The notes under the pieces: generated by a model
The model's input: only the letters and a program-made list of their open reading frames with translations
The model's database searches: none
What the model was told of the DNA's origin: nothing
In this document: positions 10,143 to 21,010 of the stretch, piece by piece
How the letters are laid out: every line of letters starts with the position of its first letter
How positions within the stretch are numbered: position 1 is the first letter of the stretch
Position numbers and translations under genes: made by a program
NCBI GenBank assembly: GCA_030268105.1
Contig: BSDZ01000016.1
Coordinates: 1,557,501 to 1,621,500 of the forward strand
DNA length: 64,000 nt
Direction: 5' to 3'
DNA from: Volvox africanus
Lineage: Eukaryota > Chlorophyta > Chlorophyceae > Chlamydomonadales > Volvocaceae

Positions 10143-11160
10143 GTGGGTAGCACCCGAGTCCACCAAGGCAGTGAAACTGAGTCCAGCCGTTGCCAGAGAA
10201 ATAAGGGAAAGCGCTGATCCTGCAGTCATAGCACCTGATGCAGCTACCAAAAGGGCAGAAGTGAAAGGATCAGGTGAAACAGGTGTGTATGGCTGCGGCA
10301 CATCAAACCATACCTCTGCAGGATACGGGATGCCAGGTAAAGCAACCTGCTGGCCTGAAAGGTCAAGACCATTAAAGAGACCAGTACCTGTTGGAAAGGA
10401 CTGAACTTTGCGCATACCTGCAAGTTCAGCAGAGGCCAGATGAGCTACATGCTGTGGCAAAAGAATACCAGCTGCTGTATCAGGTCGATGCTGCTTGCAG
10501 GTGTGGTAATGACTGAGCAAGGCCCGTAAATGATGAAGTGAGGAGGGCATCAGAAGAATGGTGTGCCCACCAAGGTCAGCCCATGAAAGGGAACGTCCAC
10601 GAGGTGCCAGGAGGTTACACGTGGAGTCAAACCCAGCCTTAGAGTGAACACCAGAACGGAACCGGCGCTCAGCGAGGATGTGGGCCTCTTTGCCAGAGGC
10701 ATGACGCACAAGGTCATCATAGCTGGTGAAGGGTCACCCCTTTTCGTCAACTGCACACTTAGGCTGCAGGACACCAGACAATCCTTGCTGAAACCAAAAC
10801 AGTTTCTCACGAGGGTGGATATCAGGGATATCCTGGAATAATGCCTCAAGGCGGGCGTGATATGCAGGGACATTTTCACCAGTCCGCATATAGATGGACT
10901 TGTCAGCAAGCTTCTGACGAGCCTCCTGCTCAACCGACAGAATTTGTGGTGCAAAACGAATGCGCAAATTCTCTAGGATAGATTCCACGGTGAGCTGAGT
11001 GACCGTGAGAGACTGAGAGAGCGACCACTCATCATACCAGACCTTAGCATTGCCACGCAATGCCTGAGACAGGAACAGACAGCAAGAACGCTGGTCCTGG
11101 CCCCACGGAATGACCCCAAAGAATAGGTTAACATCCCGAATGAAAGCACGATGAAAGCAC
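10143..11160 (-). pseudogene. gypsy E gag-protease fragment
   Basis: On the minus strand, 11160-10734 is a Gag core (KVWYDEW ... GENVPAYHARLEALF ... LFWFQQGLSGVL) that reaches an in-frame TGA near 10735. The Gag-like frame resumes (PFTSYDDLVRHASGKEAH) and is joined to the Pol N-terminus (FDSTCNLLAPRGRSL, LGGHTILLMPSSL). The aspartic protease motif LVDSGATH is near 10160. The zinc knuckle and the gag/pol stop have been deleted. It is more divergent than the A/B/C elements. Confidence 0.8.
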
Positions 11161-11177
11161 AATAATCGAGGGGGAGG

Positions 11178-11262
11178 TGCCGATCTTCAGATCGTCAGAC
11201 AGCTTTGACAGCCAAAGGGCTTCTCTCACCGCACTGGAAAGAGCTTGATACTCTGCCCCAGT
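11178..11262 (-). pseudogene. copia-F RNase H remnant
   Basis: The minus strand reads GAEYQALSSAVREALWLSKL, the typical Ty1/copia RNase H stretch after the TVALSS(T)-EAEY motif. It lies directly beside the inverted segment 11261-11521, which should precede it in an intact element. Confidence 0.75.
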
Positions 11263-11521
11263 GACTGATGATGAAGGCAAACTGCTGGAGGACCCAACGC
11301 CTTACCGAGCTCTGGTGGGAGAACTCAACTACCTTGCAGTGAGTACACGTCCCGACCTGGCCTATGCCCTGAGTGTGCTTTCCCGGTCCATGGCTAAGCC
11401 TACCCGCGCTGCAATGAGTGCGGCAAAGGGAGTGCTGCGGTACCTGGCGGGTACTCGGGAGATGGGTCTTCGGTTTCCTGGCGGACAAGGGCTGCAGCTG
11501 GATGGCTACAGTGATGACTAG
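11261..11521 (+). pseudogene. copia-F RT thumb/connection segment, inverted
   Basis: On the plus strand it reads PYRALVGELNYLAVSTRPDL ... VLSRSMAKPT ... AKGVLRYLAG ... LDGYSD, the Ty1/copia stretch between RT and RNase H. Both flanks are copia-F on the minus strand, so this piece of about 260 bp has been flipped in place. Confidence 0.82.
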
Positions 11522-11523
11522 AG

Positions 11524-13760
11524 TGCACCGACACTACATTGTCTGAAAAAAGGACCCGGTACTGGCCTGCATCGCCGTACCCAACCAGAACACCCTTGCG
11601 ACTTACCGGATCTAATTTATTGCGCTTCTCCTTGGGGATATGGACATATGCCGTACATCCAAACACACGCAGATGACTCACATCAGGATGTTCCCCTGAG
11701 AAAGCTTCATACGGGGTGCAGGGCCGACCGGACACAGGTGAAATATTCCGAAGGTAATTCGCCGTAGAGACAGCCTCAGCCCACATGCATTGGGGAAGTT
11801 GAGACTCAGCCAATAGAGCACGCATCTTCTCTAACAGAGTCCTATTCAAGCGCTCAGCAGCTCCATTCTGCTCGGGGGCATACCCCACCGTAGGCCCATG
11901 CCGAATCCCTTTCGTACGGAAAAACTCCTGCAGGGGACTGTTAATGAACTCACCCCCTTGATCAGACCGTACCTCCTTGACCCGAAAACCACTGTACGTC
12001 TCCAGCTGATTCACCATAGTCATCACCTTGTCCTTCACCGCTTCCTTGGTAGGTGTAAAGGCTACAGCCGAAAAACCAGTATAGTCATCCAACAAGACAG
12101 TTAGGTAGAGGGAACCCGTTGGTGTTCGCTCAGGCATCGGACCACAAACATCAAGATGAATAAGAGCTAGTGGTTGATCCACCTTATGCCCAGTTGATGG
12201 GAAGGGCCCTCGGCGCTGCCGTGACATCACACATGGCTCGCACACACCCGCATCTCCGGCTCCCTTCACCTGCTCCTTTGCAAAACGCACCCCTGACACC
12301 ATGCCTTCACCCACCAACCTCTCAAGATTACCTAGGCCAAGGTGTCCATACCGGCGGTGCCACAAGTCCATTGATTCAGATGCAGACTTCCCATGAGCCA
12401 CTCCACCAAAAGGCTGGGTGTATCTCAACCTGGAAGCAGACCTGGGAATCGAAAAACATGATAGGGCATACAGGTCGCCCAAGCGCTGGCCCGTCAGAAT
12501 CTTCTCACCACCCTTGCGCATAGTGACTTGGCCATCCTCAAAGCAAACTGACCCACCCTGCTTATCCAGGGCAGCAACTGACAGCACATTTGCAAAGCTG
12601 TCAGGAACAAGATACACCTCTTCCACCGTCACCCGTGCATGCATATTGACCCCGGGGATAAGCCTCAGAGTCCCTACCGCTGTGGGCCTGATGATCCCCC
12701 CGTTCACACTCAGGATCTCAAACTTTTCTGACTCCGCCAGCTCGCGGACGTCCACTATCTGATCTGCATCATATGTCAGATGATGAGATGCACCAGAATC
12801 CAGGTACCAACCTTTCAGGCGGTCAGACCCAGATGCCACAAAGGCAAAGTTCCTCGGGCTAGCATTGCCCCTGTCGCCGGCACCGTCCACATGGTCGTGC
12901 CGGCCATAACCTCGGCGGTCGCTCCCCAAGCTGGGCCCGCCCGCGGCCTCTCCATGGCCGCCCATTCTTGTGCGCTCCAGGCCGCCTGACCCATAACCGG
13001 GTCCTCTAGGCGCCGAGCTCCATGAGCCAGACCTCTGAGCCATCCTGGGGGCAGTGCACCCCCTCTCCAGATGCCCGGGCTTTCCACAGTTCCAGCACTG
13101 CAGTGGCTCCCTTGATCCGCCGCGGACGTGGCTTCCTCCACGTCGGGGCGCACTTCCTGTGGCTGAGCTTCCCCTACCCGCACTGACAAAAGCAGACGAG
13201 CTGGTAGAGGCCTCATGCATGCTCCCTACCCTAGCTTCGAACGCCAGCAGTTGTGCGGTTGCACTAGACAGCGTAAGCTCACCAGACTGTGTCGTCAAAA
13301 TCGACACTATCACCTCATACTTCAGAGGTAGACCCGTCAGCATTGCATACGTCATGTCTTGTTCACTGGTGGCCTGGCCCACCTTCAGCAGATCTGTGTG
13401 TAGCTCCCGCACTCTTGCAAGGTACACCGGCAGGGCCTCTCCCTTCTTCATCGCCAGCTTAGTATACTCCTGACGCAGCTGAGATCTGCGGGCATGGTTG
13501 TTGGCGGCAAAAATCGCAGCAAGGCCATCCCACGCCATTTTGGCGTTCGGCGATGCCTTGATGACCGGCAGATGGCAGTCCTTCACATTCTTCACCAGCA
13601 GAGTCTTCACTCGCTCCGATGCAGCGACCTCTTCATCTGTAACCGGCTCAGTCAACAGCGCCCTGTTCAAGTTATGCTCAGCACACAAGTTCTCAAACCG
13701 ATAGGCCCATGTAGAGTAGTTGATGAGATCGAGGGTTTCAGCCAACTTGTCCTTGCCCAT
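11524..13760 (-). pseudogene. copia-F gag-protease-integrase
   Basis: A long open frame in Ty1/copia order is visible. Gag has LINYSTWAYRFENLC, then the zinc knuckle CWNCGKPGHLERGC (C-x2-C-x4-H-x4-C). The protease shows WYLDSGASHHLTYD. The integrase has a zinc region (HRRYGHLGLGNLERL ... CEPCVMSRQRRG), then LIHLDVCGPMP, VLLDDYTG, RSDQGGEF and PEQNGAAERLNR, covering the D, D and E positions. The C-terminal part reads HLRVFGCTAYVHIP and GVLVGYGDAGQYRVLFS. It breaks off before the RT at an inversion junction (11521/11524). An N-terminal Gag part lies in another frame at 14035-13751. Confidence 0.88.
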
Positions 13761-14035
13761 GTCCCGGGGCAGGTCTTCTTAGCATCTAGTTTGTCATCCA
13801 GCATCAACACCGGAGTCGGCAAACTGACCCACGGTAGCTCTGCAGCCGAGTGAGTCGTAGACGGACTCTGCTCCGCAATAGGCAAAATAGGTTGCCCGTC
13901 GCACGTGCGCCTGCTGAGTGTTTGCGTGGCTGGCACAGCTTGCCGAGCCTGAGAACCAGAAGCCATTGCAACAGCAATAGGACGAGGATTAGGTAATCCG
14001 GAATAGGTATTCACACGATTACGTCCTCCAGCCAA
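13751..14035 (-). pseudogene. copia-F Gag N-terminal part (frameshifted)
   Basis: The frame from an ATG at 14035 reads MAGGRNRVNTYSG ... LPTPVLMLDDKLDAKK and meets the main gag frame near 13755, where a frameshift separates them. The main frame then continues with MGKDKLAETLDL. The Ser/Thr/Pro-rich start is not diagnostic on its own; position and continuity make it the likely Gag N-terminus. Confidence 0.5.
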
Positions 14036-14381
14036 GGCAAAAAGAGATGCAATTGTAGGTTACTTTCCAGGAAGGACCCAGAAACGTATCCTTCTCAAAC
14101 GTAAAGAACGTTTGTGTTGCAATATCCACTCCACTGGAGCGTCTGATATTCAGCAACAAAGGTGCTTGCTCTTCATGAGAAGAAGCAGGCAAAATCTCGC
14201 CGTCGTCTGCAAGGAGCACAACGAAGCCTAAATTTTACAGTAATGAATAAATTATGAAATACTCTATTTATCAGGGTAAAGTGCAGCTTTAATCGCTTCT
14301 AGGTTCAGACTAACGTCCATGTCCATGATTATCGAAAAGCACAGAAAGAAGTATCCAGAAAGACCGTCTCGCTATAAGTTT
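14036..14381 (-). other. copia-F 5' leader, no gene seen
   Basis: Untranslated leader between the 5' LTR and gag. No conserved motif is recognised, and no primer-binding site could be assigned with confidence. Confidence 0.5.
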
Positions 14382-14689
14382 TGTTGTATCACCCCAAACT
14401 AGTGGTAGTGATAACTACCGGTTGATAGGAAGAGCAGAGCATAGATACTCTGAGCTCAGTACGGCAAGCCTCCATAAAGAACCGTAATCTCTAAGGAAGA
14501 GAAAACATGGCTATGTATTAAGGAAATACATATGATCAACCTGTGAAACCGAACTCAACTGAGTCTACCAGTGACAGTGTCACAGTTGCACTAGGGCATG
14601 CAACCCTTAGCCTCTATATTTGCACATAGAGGGTGTAGCCACGGGCTACTTACTTAGCAAGGAGCTAAGGCCGGTACTGTAATACAACA
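14382..14689 (-). repeat. copia-F 5' LTR
   Basis: On the plus strand it runs TGTTGTATCACC ... TAATACAACA, 308 bp. The internal leader lies on the left and LINE sequence on the right, with CAAGG as the candidate duplication arm. No second copy is in the window, so the left boundary rests on the end motif. Confidence 0.7.
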
Positions 14690-15606
14690 CAAGGACTATA
14701 CACCTGCTCCATGAAGGCGCTCCTAACCGAACTCAAAGCGATGGCCTCCCCAGAAAACATCTGCGCATGTGGGACACGCCCGAGGGCACCCAATGCGTCG
14801 ACATCCAGCGTCCCTACCCAAGCAAAGCTGCTCAGATCATGCACAAGATGATGGCCTCAAAGCCGCCTGGACCCAGACCCACCGCCATGTAGTATCCTGG
14901 GGTATGTACGGATAATGTCAAAGGTTGGTCTTCCATTCGGGCCTTTGTAGGCCGACACAACAGAAATGCATCTAGCGGTATCGGGACAGGTTGGGGACTG
15001 ATCCGGGTTCAATTCCCCATAGTGGCAGTTGTGATGCAGAAATTCCGTCAGAGAGGGGTAAGGAAACTGAAGGGATTTTTCCACCCAGGATGTGGCGCAT
15101 CCTGGCCCTGGGATGTGAGAACACATCCATGAGAAGGGGGACAATTATTTTATCCTGGGGTATCTACGGGTAATGTCAAAGGACCACCGATGGTCATCTT
15201 CCTATCGGGCCTTTGTAGGCCAACACAACAGAGATACAACACGCCATAGTTCACCAAATGGACGGACAGATGCTCCAGCAGCACCTGACAGCAGCTTTCC
15301 CCGGACAAATACCACTCCACGTGTACCCACAAGATATCTTCTGGACTGACGGTAGCTGCATTAAACTGGCTGAAAACGACGGCCCGAACAAGCTGGGTGC
15401 GGCTGCGTACTGTGGACCCACCGGAAAAACATTGTACATCGACCCAGCAGGCGTAGGATGCACCAATACCATTCAACGTGCAGAGCTGGCGGCAATACGC
15501 GTGGCCCTATCAACGCAAAAGGAAGTGAACAGCGCCCTAACAATTGCCACTGATTCACAAGCATCACTGGATCTTTTCAAAAGAGCAATAAACGATCCGA
15601 GTAAAC
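14690..15606 (+). pseudogene. LINE (non-LTR retrotransposon) pol fragment with RNase H domain, interrupted by a TRIM
   Basis: The coding frame runs 14692-14887 and resumes at 15247 once the TRIM and one CGCCA copy are removed (...PRPTA then IVHQMDGQML). The RNase H type I motifs FWTDGSC, NTIQRAELAAIR and ATDSQASL supply the D, E and D catalytic positions. Spacing and sequence fit LINE-encoded RNase H rather than the LTR elements nearby. Its left side is cut by copia-F and its right side by the LTR-2 element B3. Confidence 0.75.
14888..15241 (+). mobile_element. Complete TRIM-like mini LTR retrotransposon (354 bp)
   Basis: The 5' terminal repeat starts TGTAGTATCCTGGGG (14888 to about 14973) and the 3' repeat is 15146-15241 (TATCCTGGGGTATC ... 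GATACAACA). The internal part is about 170 bp and non-coding, with a primer-site-like GGTATCGGGACAGG right after the 5' repeat and a purine tract GAGAAGGGGG before the 3' repeat. A perfect 5-bp duplication, CGCCA, flanks it (14883-14887 and 15242-15246). It sits inside a LINE reading frame that is restored on excision. It has no coding capacity and must depend on another element. Confidence 0.88.
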
Positions 15607-16421
15607 TGTTGTACGCGGGTTAAATCACCGTTTACATTTATGAAGGCCGCAATGCATTCAGATATCATGAAGCATAATACAATCATATTAGCATGATATA
15701 CTCGAGTATACCTAGCTAATCAGGCATGTTGCATCATCATTCACGACATCGCGCTGTCGGTCAACATGTTTGACTCGAGGCTGATAATTAATGCGCGATC
15801 TACCCATTGGCATATTATATCACGTAATAATACTTTGGATAGTATTACCTCATCTGTATCATAAACCATACGCGAATGCAAGAATGCGATGATCGCGATG
15901 GTTGGGTCGGCAACAGAATATCGATATTTGGACCTTTGCATATTGCATGCGTTGCATCCAATAATATCACGAATGACACGATATTTAGAGCAGTATTACC
16001 AAGGTACTCACACTTGAGATCGTAATCCAGTGAGACCTGTATTGCACATTGGTATCGCGACGTGATAGGTGCGAGGACGGCCGCCTAGAGACTGAAGTCG
16101 GCGCAATGCTAACTTTGGACCAAGTATTCAAGTACTTAACTCTATTCGATATGCATACATACGATATAATCATTTACATTCGGCCTGAGCTATTCTAGCA
16201 TTCCATCTGCAGCCGAGTGATGAACATTGCCCACGGGGTCTGATGGCAGACTGTAATTCTGTAACTGAAGAACATTGTAAGTTGAATCTTTCCTTGCTAT
16301 TGAGTCTTCCGCTGTCTACTATTCGCATTGGCTTGCCTTGCTGTTCGTAAGATTGGTACGCACGCAGCTAACACCTAGACGTGCAGAGCTAATACATGAT
16401 TGAGGAAGGAAGGATACAACA
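15607..16421 (+). repeat. LTR-2, 5' LTR of gypsy B3
   Basis: The ends are TGTTGTACGCGGG ... GGATACAACA, 815 bp, the plus-strand counterpart of 7987-8801. The left flank is LINE sequence ending TAAAC, the likely duplication arm. Confidence 0.9.
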
Positions 16422-16820
16422 CGCTGCTCCTAAAATGTCTGATAGAGGTCCTGAGACCGTTGGCACCTGTGCTACTCAAGATCCTCTTATGTTCCAGACC
16501 CCTGCCCATCTTATGGCGCCATGCTCAGCAGCCACTACAACTATGGATGGAGCTGCGGATCAACGGGGTCTGCTGTCGCCTCAAATACACGCCAGTATTC
16601 CTGAGGTGATGAAACTCACGACCCCTGTACCTAAGCTTCATGTCGCGTTTGATGAGAAGTCTAAGAGCCCCGGACATAGTATCGCTGACGCAACTCGTGC
16701 ATATGTGCGCGATACTAACAAGTACCTGCAGGCGGTCCATGGTGGTGGAAATGATGGTATAAAATGCCTCTTTGTCGGCAACACCCTATTGGGCGCGGTG
16801 AAAGACTGGTATGACGAGTG
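16422..16820 (+). pseudogene. gypsy B3 gag fragment
   Basis: Gag starts directly after the LTR (ETVGTCATQDPLMFQTPAHL ... IPEVMKLTTPVPKL ... ADATRAYVRDTNKYL ... CLFVGNTLLGAVKDWYDE). The primer-binding site and both leader exons present in B2 are missing, a deletion that would block reverse transcription. The frame is cut at 16820 by the copia-G LTR. Confidence 0.87.
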
Positions 16821-17353
16821 TGTTGTGAAAACTGTTGTCGCAACAGTTGAGATAAGGTCCAGTTCAGCACAAGCTGGACAAGCGAGCTGCCACTATGCCT
16901 CCAGCCACAAGGACACTCCAAAGTCCGGGCAAGCAATAGATCGTTACAAACAGCTAAAGAAGCAAGTCAGCTTCGGGGAAAAAGTAGCGACTTGGTGAAG
17001 GATCGTACATAAGACCCTTCACATTTGAAATTCAGCCGCAGTACGTTCCTGACAATGCGTTCAACCAATGAACACATGAGACAATGCGTTCAACCAATGA
17101 ACACATGAAGAAGTCTGATTGAATATCACAACACTCCCACCCGGGCAGACTTCCCGTACGCACTGCAAGCATATGATATGACAATTGCGTCTGTGAATTC
17201 AAACAAAGACAGCATTGAAACTCAACTGCGACGACAAGGCGCAACGTTGGTGACCGATAGAAAAATAGAAGCTTCCATGTGGATCTAGAGCGGTAAAACG
17301 AATCTACCTCCCACGTAGTGTCAATCAGGAAAGCTACCTCAGACCCATCCCTG
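16821..17353 (-). repeat. copia-G 3' LTR
   Basis: On the minus strand it starts TGTTGCAGGGATGGG right after the end of RNase H coding and ends TTCACAACA, 533 bp. It lies inside the gag of gypsy B3, with left flank GAGTG. A 29-bp tandem duplication is visible within it (17051-17079 and 17080-17108). The 5' LTR is lost, so the boundaries rest on the end motifs and the gag break. Confidence 0.75.
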
Positions 17354-17827
17354 CAACACAAAACTTAAACTTCCCCTTAGGTAGGGATTTAGTGAACACA
17401 TCCGCCAACTGCTCCGCAGTGGGGCAATGAACCATGCGGATTTCACCCCACTCAATACGCTCCCACGCAAAATGATGGCAGATGTCCAGGTGCTTTGTGC
17501 GAGCCATGGACATCGGACTTCCTAGCATCGCAATGCATGCGGTGCTATCACACTTTATTGGAACCGCGCCCACACGAACACCCAAATCGTGCAACAAGTG
17601 ACGCAGCCACAGTGCGTCCTTAATAGACGCTGCAGTTGCCATGTACTCGGCCTCTGCTGTAGATGTAGCCACGGTAGGCTGAAGCTTCAACGACCAAGTT
17701 ATGGCTCCTCCGTTTAGTAAATATACAAAGCCTGTGGTTGATCGACGGCCCTCAGCTCCCGCCAGATCTGAATCACAGTAGCCCTGAACATGGGCTCCAC
17801 CACCAAACTTAATTCCCAGAGCCTGTG
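17334..17827 (-). pseudogene. copia-G RNase H (3' coding end)
   Basis: The minus strand reads ALGIKFGGGAHVQGYCDSDL, RRSTTGFVYLLNGGAITWS, TVATSTAEAEYMATAAS, KCDSTACIAMLGSP and ADVFTKSLPKGKF, the canonical Ty1/copia RNase H ending near the 3' LTR. Its 5' continuation lies at 30878 onward, on the far side of gypsy D: MGPQ at 30878 joins ALGIKF here once the CTGTG duplication is removed. Confidence 0.92.
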
Positions 17828-18242
17828 TGTTGTATCCTTAATGCATTTTGGTAATTCATTAAGTATAATAATTATCTGTTTATTATCTTATGATATAATA
17901 TATTTAATTATCAGATTAACTGTTTCATGTTCCCATTCGATTTGTGGATTTGGTCTCGGCTGTCGACGACCAATACTAACCGATTTCCTGAAACATCCGA
18001 ACCTGTCGGTTACTCCATAACCTGTATGGAATGGGCCATTTACCGCCTGAATGGTAAATGGTGGAACATCTGGTTCCTGGTTCACTGAATCTCCGGTTGT
18101 AGTGGTGACTTCTGAAGGTCACGCCCGGTTCGAGGCCTTATGCTCTCTCAAGTACGACCTAGTCGGCGGCTCTACTTAATCGGGCTCTGGCACAACAACC
18201 GGTATCTTTTGATATCACCCTTCGTGGGTACCATATACAACA
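17828..18242 (+). repeat. LTR-3, 5' LTR of gypsy D
   Basis: 415 bp, TGTTGTATCCTTAATGC ... CATATACAACA. It is nearly the same as the 422-bp 3' LTR at 30456, apart from a few substitutions and a short indel around 17935 (TCCCATTCG here, TCCCATCTGGCATTCG there). Confidence 0.93.
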
Positions 18243-18245
18243 AGC

Positions 18246-18257
18246 TGGTATTGAGAC
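18246..18257 (+). other. Primer-binding site of gypsy D
   Basis: TGGTATTGAGAC lies 3 bases after the 5' LTR, the LTR-3 version of the TGGTATCGAGAC site in B2 and C. Confidence 0.75.
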
Positions 18258-19047
18258 TGTTCCTCCCTGGGACGTCTCGTCAAGTCTTCCGCTGAAATCG
18301 TTCAAGCCTTCTCAAGTCTTTCTGTGGTAACTGCTCAAGCCACTCTAACCGTGCAACGAGCTCAAACCACTCAAGCTGCCCTTTTATAAGTGGACATCGA
18401 CCATGATCTTCCTCCTGCCAACATCCCTCTGGACATGGAGACATTGCCTGAGGAGCTGAGCGCCGCCATTTTCGCTACGGCTACCACCGGTCTGTAATAT
18501 TCACGAAATTAGTCTAGTGACACTTAGAACCTGCTCTCTGTGAGTTCGGCTGTGCTTTCTGTTAAAGTCAATCTCTAAGTTAGTCGCGGTCAACGTGGCT
18601 CGCGACCTAGACAATTCTGCCTTCTCTGTTAGGTAATATCTTCCTGCAACACTGCTTTCTATCTAGAACTTGTATTGCAGTTTTGCTGAGGAATCCCTGT
18701 AGTTGCGGGTTCAATAGTACCTTCACATCGAATCCGACGAGGAGTCAACTTCGTGAATTTACTTCGGCTTCCACTAATACATATATATCTCTATTACTTG
18801 AAAGGTATTGTGTTTGTTCCAAACGCCGTGAGTGCTTCTGCAGTGTCAACACCTCAGACCCGTCGGAGCGGCACTTCTGCCCAGTCACTCCGATCTATCG
18901 CAAATCAACTTCACGCGCGGACTTCAAAAATTTTGAAGTTCATTGAAGGCATCCAAGCGTTGGGTAGGCCCTGGTCCTTGCCTTTGCTTTGCCTTTCGCC
19001 AGAACAGTCACTCGCAGTTCGATCTGTTAGGCTTTCAGGCATACAAT
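18258..19047 (+). CDS. gypsy D leader with two predicted gag leader exons
   Basis: A leader frame ends ...SAAIFATATTG at a donor (CACCG/GTCTGT, exon end 18489) and would otherwise stop one codon later (GGT CTG TAA), as in B2 and C. The second exon is 18844-18963: acceptor CTTCTGCAG, phase 1, donor TTGG/GTAGGC, reading TSAQSLRSIANQL ... LKFIEGIQALG. It aligns loosely with exon 2 of C and B2. A candidate third acceptor (CTGTTAG near 19032) would join phase 1 into FQAYNMQASN, the main gag frame. The exon 1 start is uncertain because no clear ATG is found upstream. Confidence 0.5.
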
Positions 19048-20230
19048 ATGCAAGCCTCGAACTTAGCGAATGCTGTCTCGGCTCTTGCTGCCAACACCTT
19101 TCAGTTTGTTGGCCGGATTGCTGCTAATGCTAGCCAAGCGAATAGGTGGGAATGGCTCTCTAGGTTGACACAGCCACCAAATGCTGCTGTGGCAGGTGGT
19201 ATCGACCTTCCGAACCAGCCTTCACCTATTCCCAGGCAAGGCGGCACAGCATCCCCTGAGGCACCTACATCACCTATTTATGCCCCATCCCCTTTTTATG
19301 TTCATGGCCCTGCTGTAGTGTCAAACCATTTGACACCTGGTGCCGTGGATATTCCTGGGATGGCTCCCACTGCTGCCGCAACAACTTGTGCTGCTGTTGC
19401 GGGCACCTCTTCCAGGCCACCTGGGCCTCCTCATACTGGACATGAGGACGAGGTGATAAAAATAGCGATCGCAGTGCCTAAGCTGAATATCCCTATGGAT
19501 GTTAAGCTTTCTGATTTAGGACGAGTTGCTGCGCCTCTAACACGGGCCTTTGTCCGTAATGTTAGGAACTACTTTGCCACAGCCCGTGGGGGTCAACAGG
19601 ACTCTACACGCCGTCTTTTCTTGGCCACTGCCTTTGAAGGCGCGGCAAGATTATGGCACGATCAATGGACTAACGCAAGGGATTCTTATACATCTGCAGG
19701 GCCTCTCATCCGACCTTAGTGGGGACTGTGCAACTGACCTGTCGGGTAAAACCTTGAAGTCATATACAGACTTGGTTCAGTTCTCCCTGGGAGCTGAACT
19801 TAGGTTACTGGCCCGACGGGAATCTGACAAACTGGCCCGTCCCATAATGAACATGCTGTCGGTACAGGACATGGCCTGCGACGACCCTGACGAGGAGACC
19901 CCGGCGCCCCCGACCAAAAAACCGCGGGCTGCATCCGTTCGTCCAGGCATCACCGGGCACGAGGATCAGCCGTGGCAGGTTAAGGGCGCCGGTAAGTCTA
20001 AGAGGGGCGGCGGACAGCAGGGGAGGCACTTGGCCCCAAAAGGGGGCCACGTGCAGAAGAAGGGGCCTAAGCAGAACCTGGCGGAGTATCTAACCACATT
20101 CAAATGTACTAGACGGGAGTTCCATTTTCGTAAACAACATGGGATGTGCCTCCGTTGCGGTTCCGACCAACATAGGGTCGACTCCTGCCCAATGCTGGGG
20201 GCGGAGAAAAATAAGGGTAAGGACCACTAG
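19048..20230 (+). pseudogene. gypsy D Gag, internally deleted
   Basis: From an ATG at 19048 the frame reads a Pro-rich segment, then IAVPKLNIPMDVKL, LTRAFVRNVRNYF, FEGAARLWHDQWTNARDSYT. It is then lost near 19700. Gag resumes in another frame (CATDLSGKTLKSYTDL ... GAELRLLARR), continues through a basic Gly/Lys-rich stretch to the zinc knuckle CLRCGSDQHRVDSC (C-x2-C-x4-H-x4-C), and ends at TAG 20228-20230. Compared with B2 about 60 codons between the two parts are missing. Full-length Gag cannot be made. Confidence 0.85.
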
Positions 20231-20444
20231 GAACTTGCCCAGGCTGGTATAGAGGGATCACCACCTGGGGTCTTTGCTGTGGACCAGATGGTAGCAAAGT
20301 GCCGTGCAGTACGGGCTCTTTTGCCCTCTGTTTTAAACCAAGTGGAGCAGGTGATAGGGAGACGTTTTTCTTTTGATGCACGAACTGTCCGTGCCGGCTT
20401 TGATGGCTTTTGTAATCTGTTTGAGCCTCAAGGTCGCCCCCTAT
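20228..20444 (+). pseudogene. gypsy D pol N-terminal part, before the DNA transposon
   Basis: After the TAG the same frame stays open (ELAQAGIEGSPPGVFAV ... AGFDGFCNLFEPQGRPL). It is interrupted by the transposon and resumes at 26145 (SSANLGGHTILF); a codon is rebuilt across the joint. Confidence 0.88.
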
Positions 20445-21010
20445 CACTATAACAAGGAATTCGTGCGTTAGCTTGCGTTAGGCTCGCGTTAGGGACCCCT
20501 AACGCAAGCCTAACGCAAGCTTAACGCGAACTAACGCGAGCTAACGCAAAGCCTAACGCAAATCAAACGCATTGCGTTGTTGTTTGCGTATCGCTAACGC
20601 AATCCTAACACACCTAACGCAATCGCAAATAAACTTTTTTGGGATGGAACGAAAATGTTTGCGTTTACTTTGCGTTAGCTAACTCAACCTAACTCGAACT
20701 TACGCAATGTCAAACGCACCCACATAGATTCTAAGGTGTGCGTTAGGCCTAACGCAACGCAAGCGTTAGAGACCCATACGCAAGCAAAAATACATAGCGT
20801 GCATGGAAGTTAACGCACTTAAAGTTCTCTAACGCACAATATACACACGCCTAACGCGCATTGACGCGCATTAACGCATGCTTGCGTATGCTGCGAATAA
20901 TGCGTACATAGCTAGCAGTTGTGGGTTGCGTAAATGTTTTATACGCATGTAACTAACATATTCGCACGCTTTCACAAGGCCTTACGCATGCGATAGCAAC
21001 ATTCGCGCCA
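20445..21010. repeat. CACTA-like element left TIR and subterminal repeats
   Basis: About 550 bp are filled with copies of a short motif, CTAACGCAA/CTAACGCGA and its complement GCGTTAG, at irregular spacing in both orientations. In CACTA elements such motifs bind the element's own DNA-binding protein. Confidence 0.85.

Larger units (their letters stand above)
11163..14689 (-). mobile_element. Ty1/copia element copia-F, rearranged
   Basis: Minus-strand order is 5' LTR (14689-14382), leader, gag (from about 14035), protease, integrase (to about 11524), an inverted RT/RNase H piece (11261-11521, plus strand) and an RNase H remnant (11262-11178). Most of the RT is deleted and no 3' LTR is seen. 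The LTR right flank is CAAGG and belongs to a LINE. Confidence 0.85.

Noticed and set aside
20228..20230. Reassigned genetic code with UAG as glutamine (in-frame UAG at gag/pol joints and in one exon of the transposon gene)
   Set aside because: The long open frames of gypsy D pol, copia-G and copia-F contain no in-frame UAG or UAA, and their Gln residues use CAA/CAG. Readthrough and decay explain the UAG codons better.
20458..21010. CRISPR-like or centromeric short repeats
   Set aside because: The TAACGC/GCGTTA motifs have no regular spacing or unique spacers, occur in both orientations, and sit inside the terminal inverted repeats of a DNA transposon.
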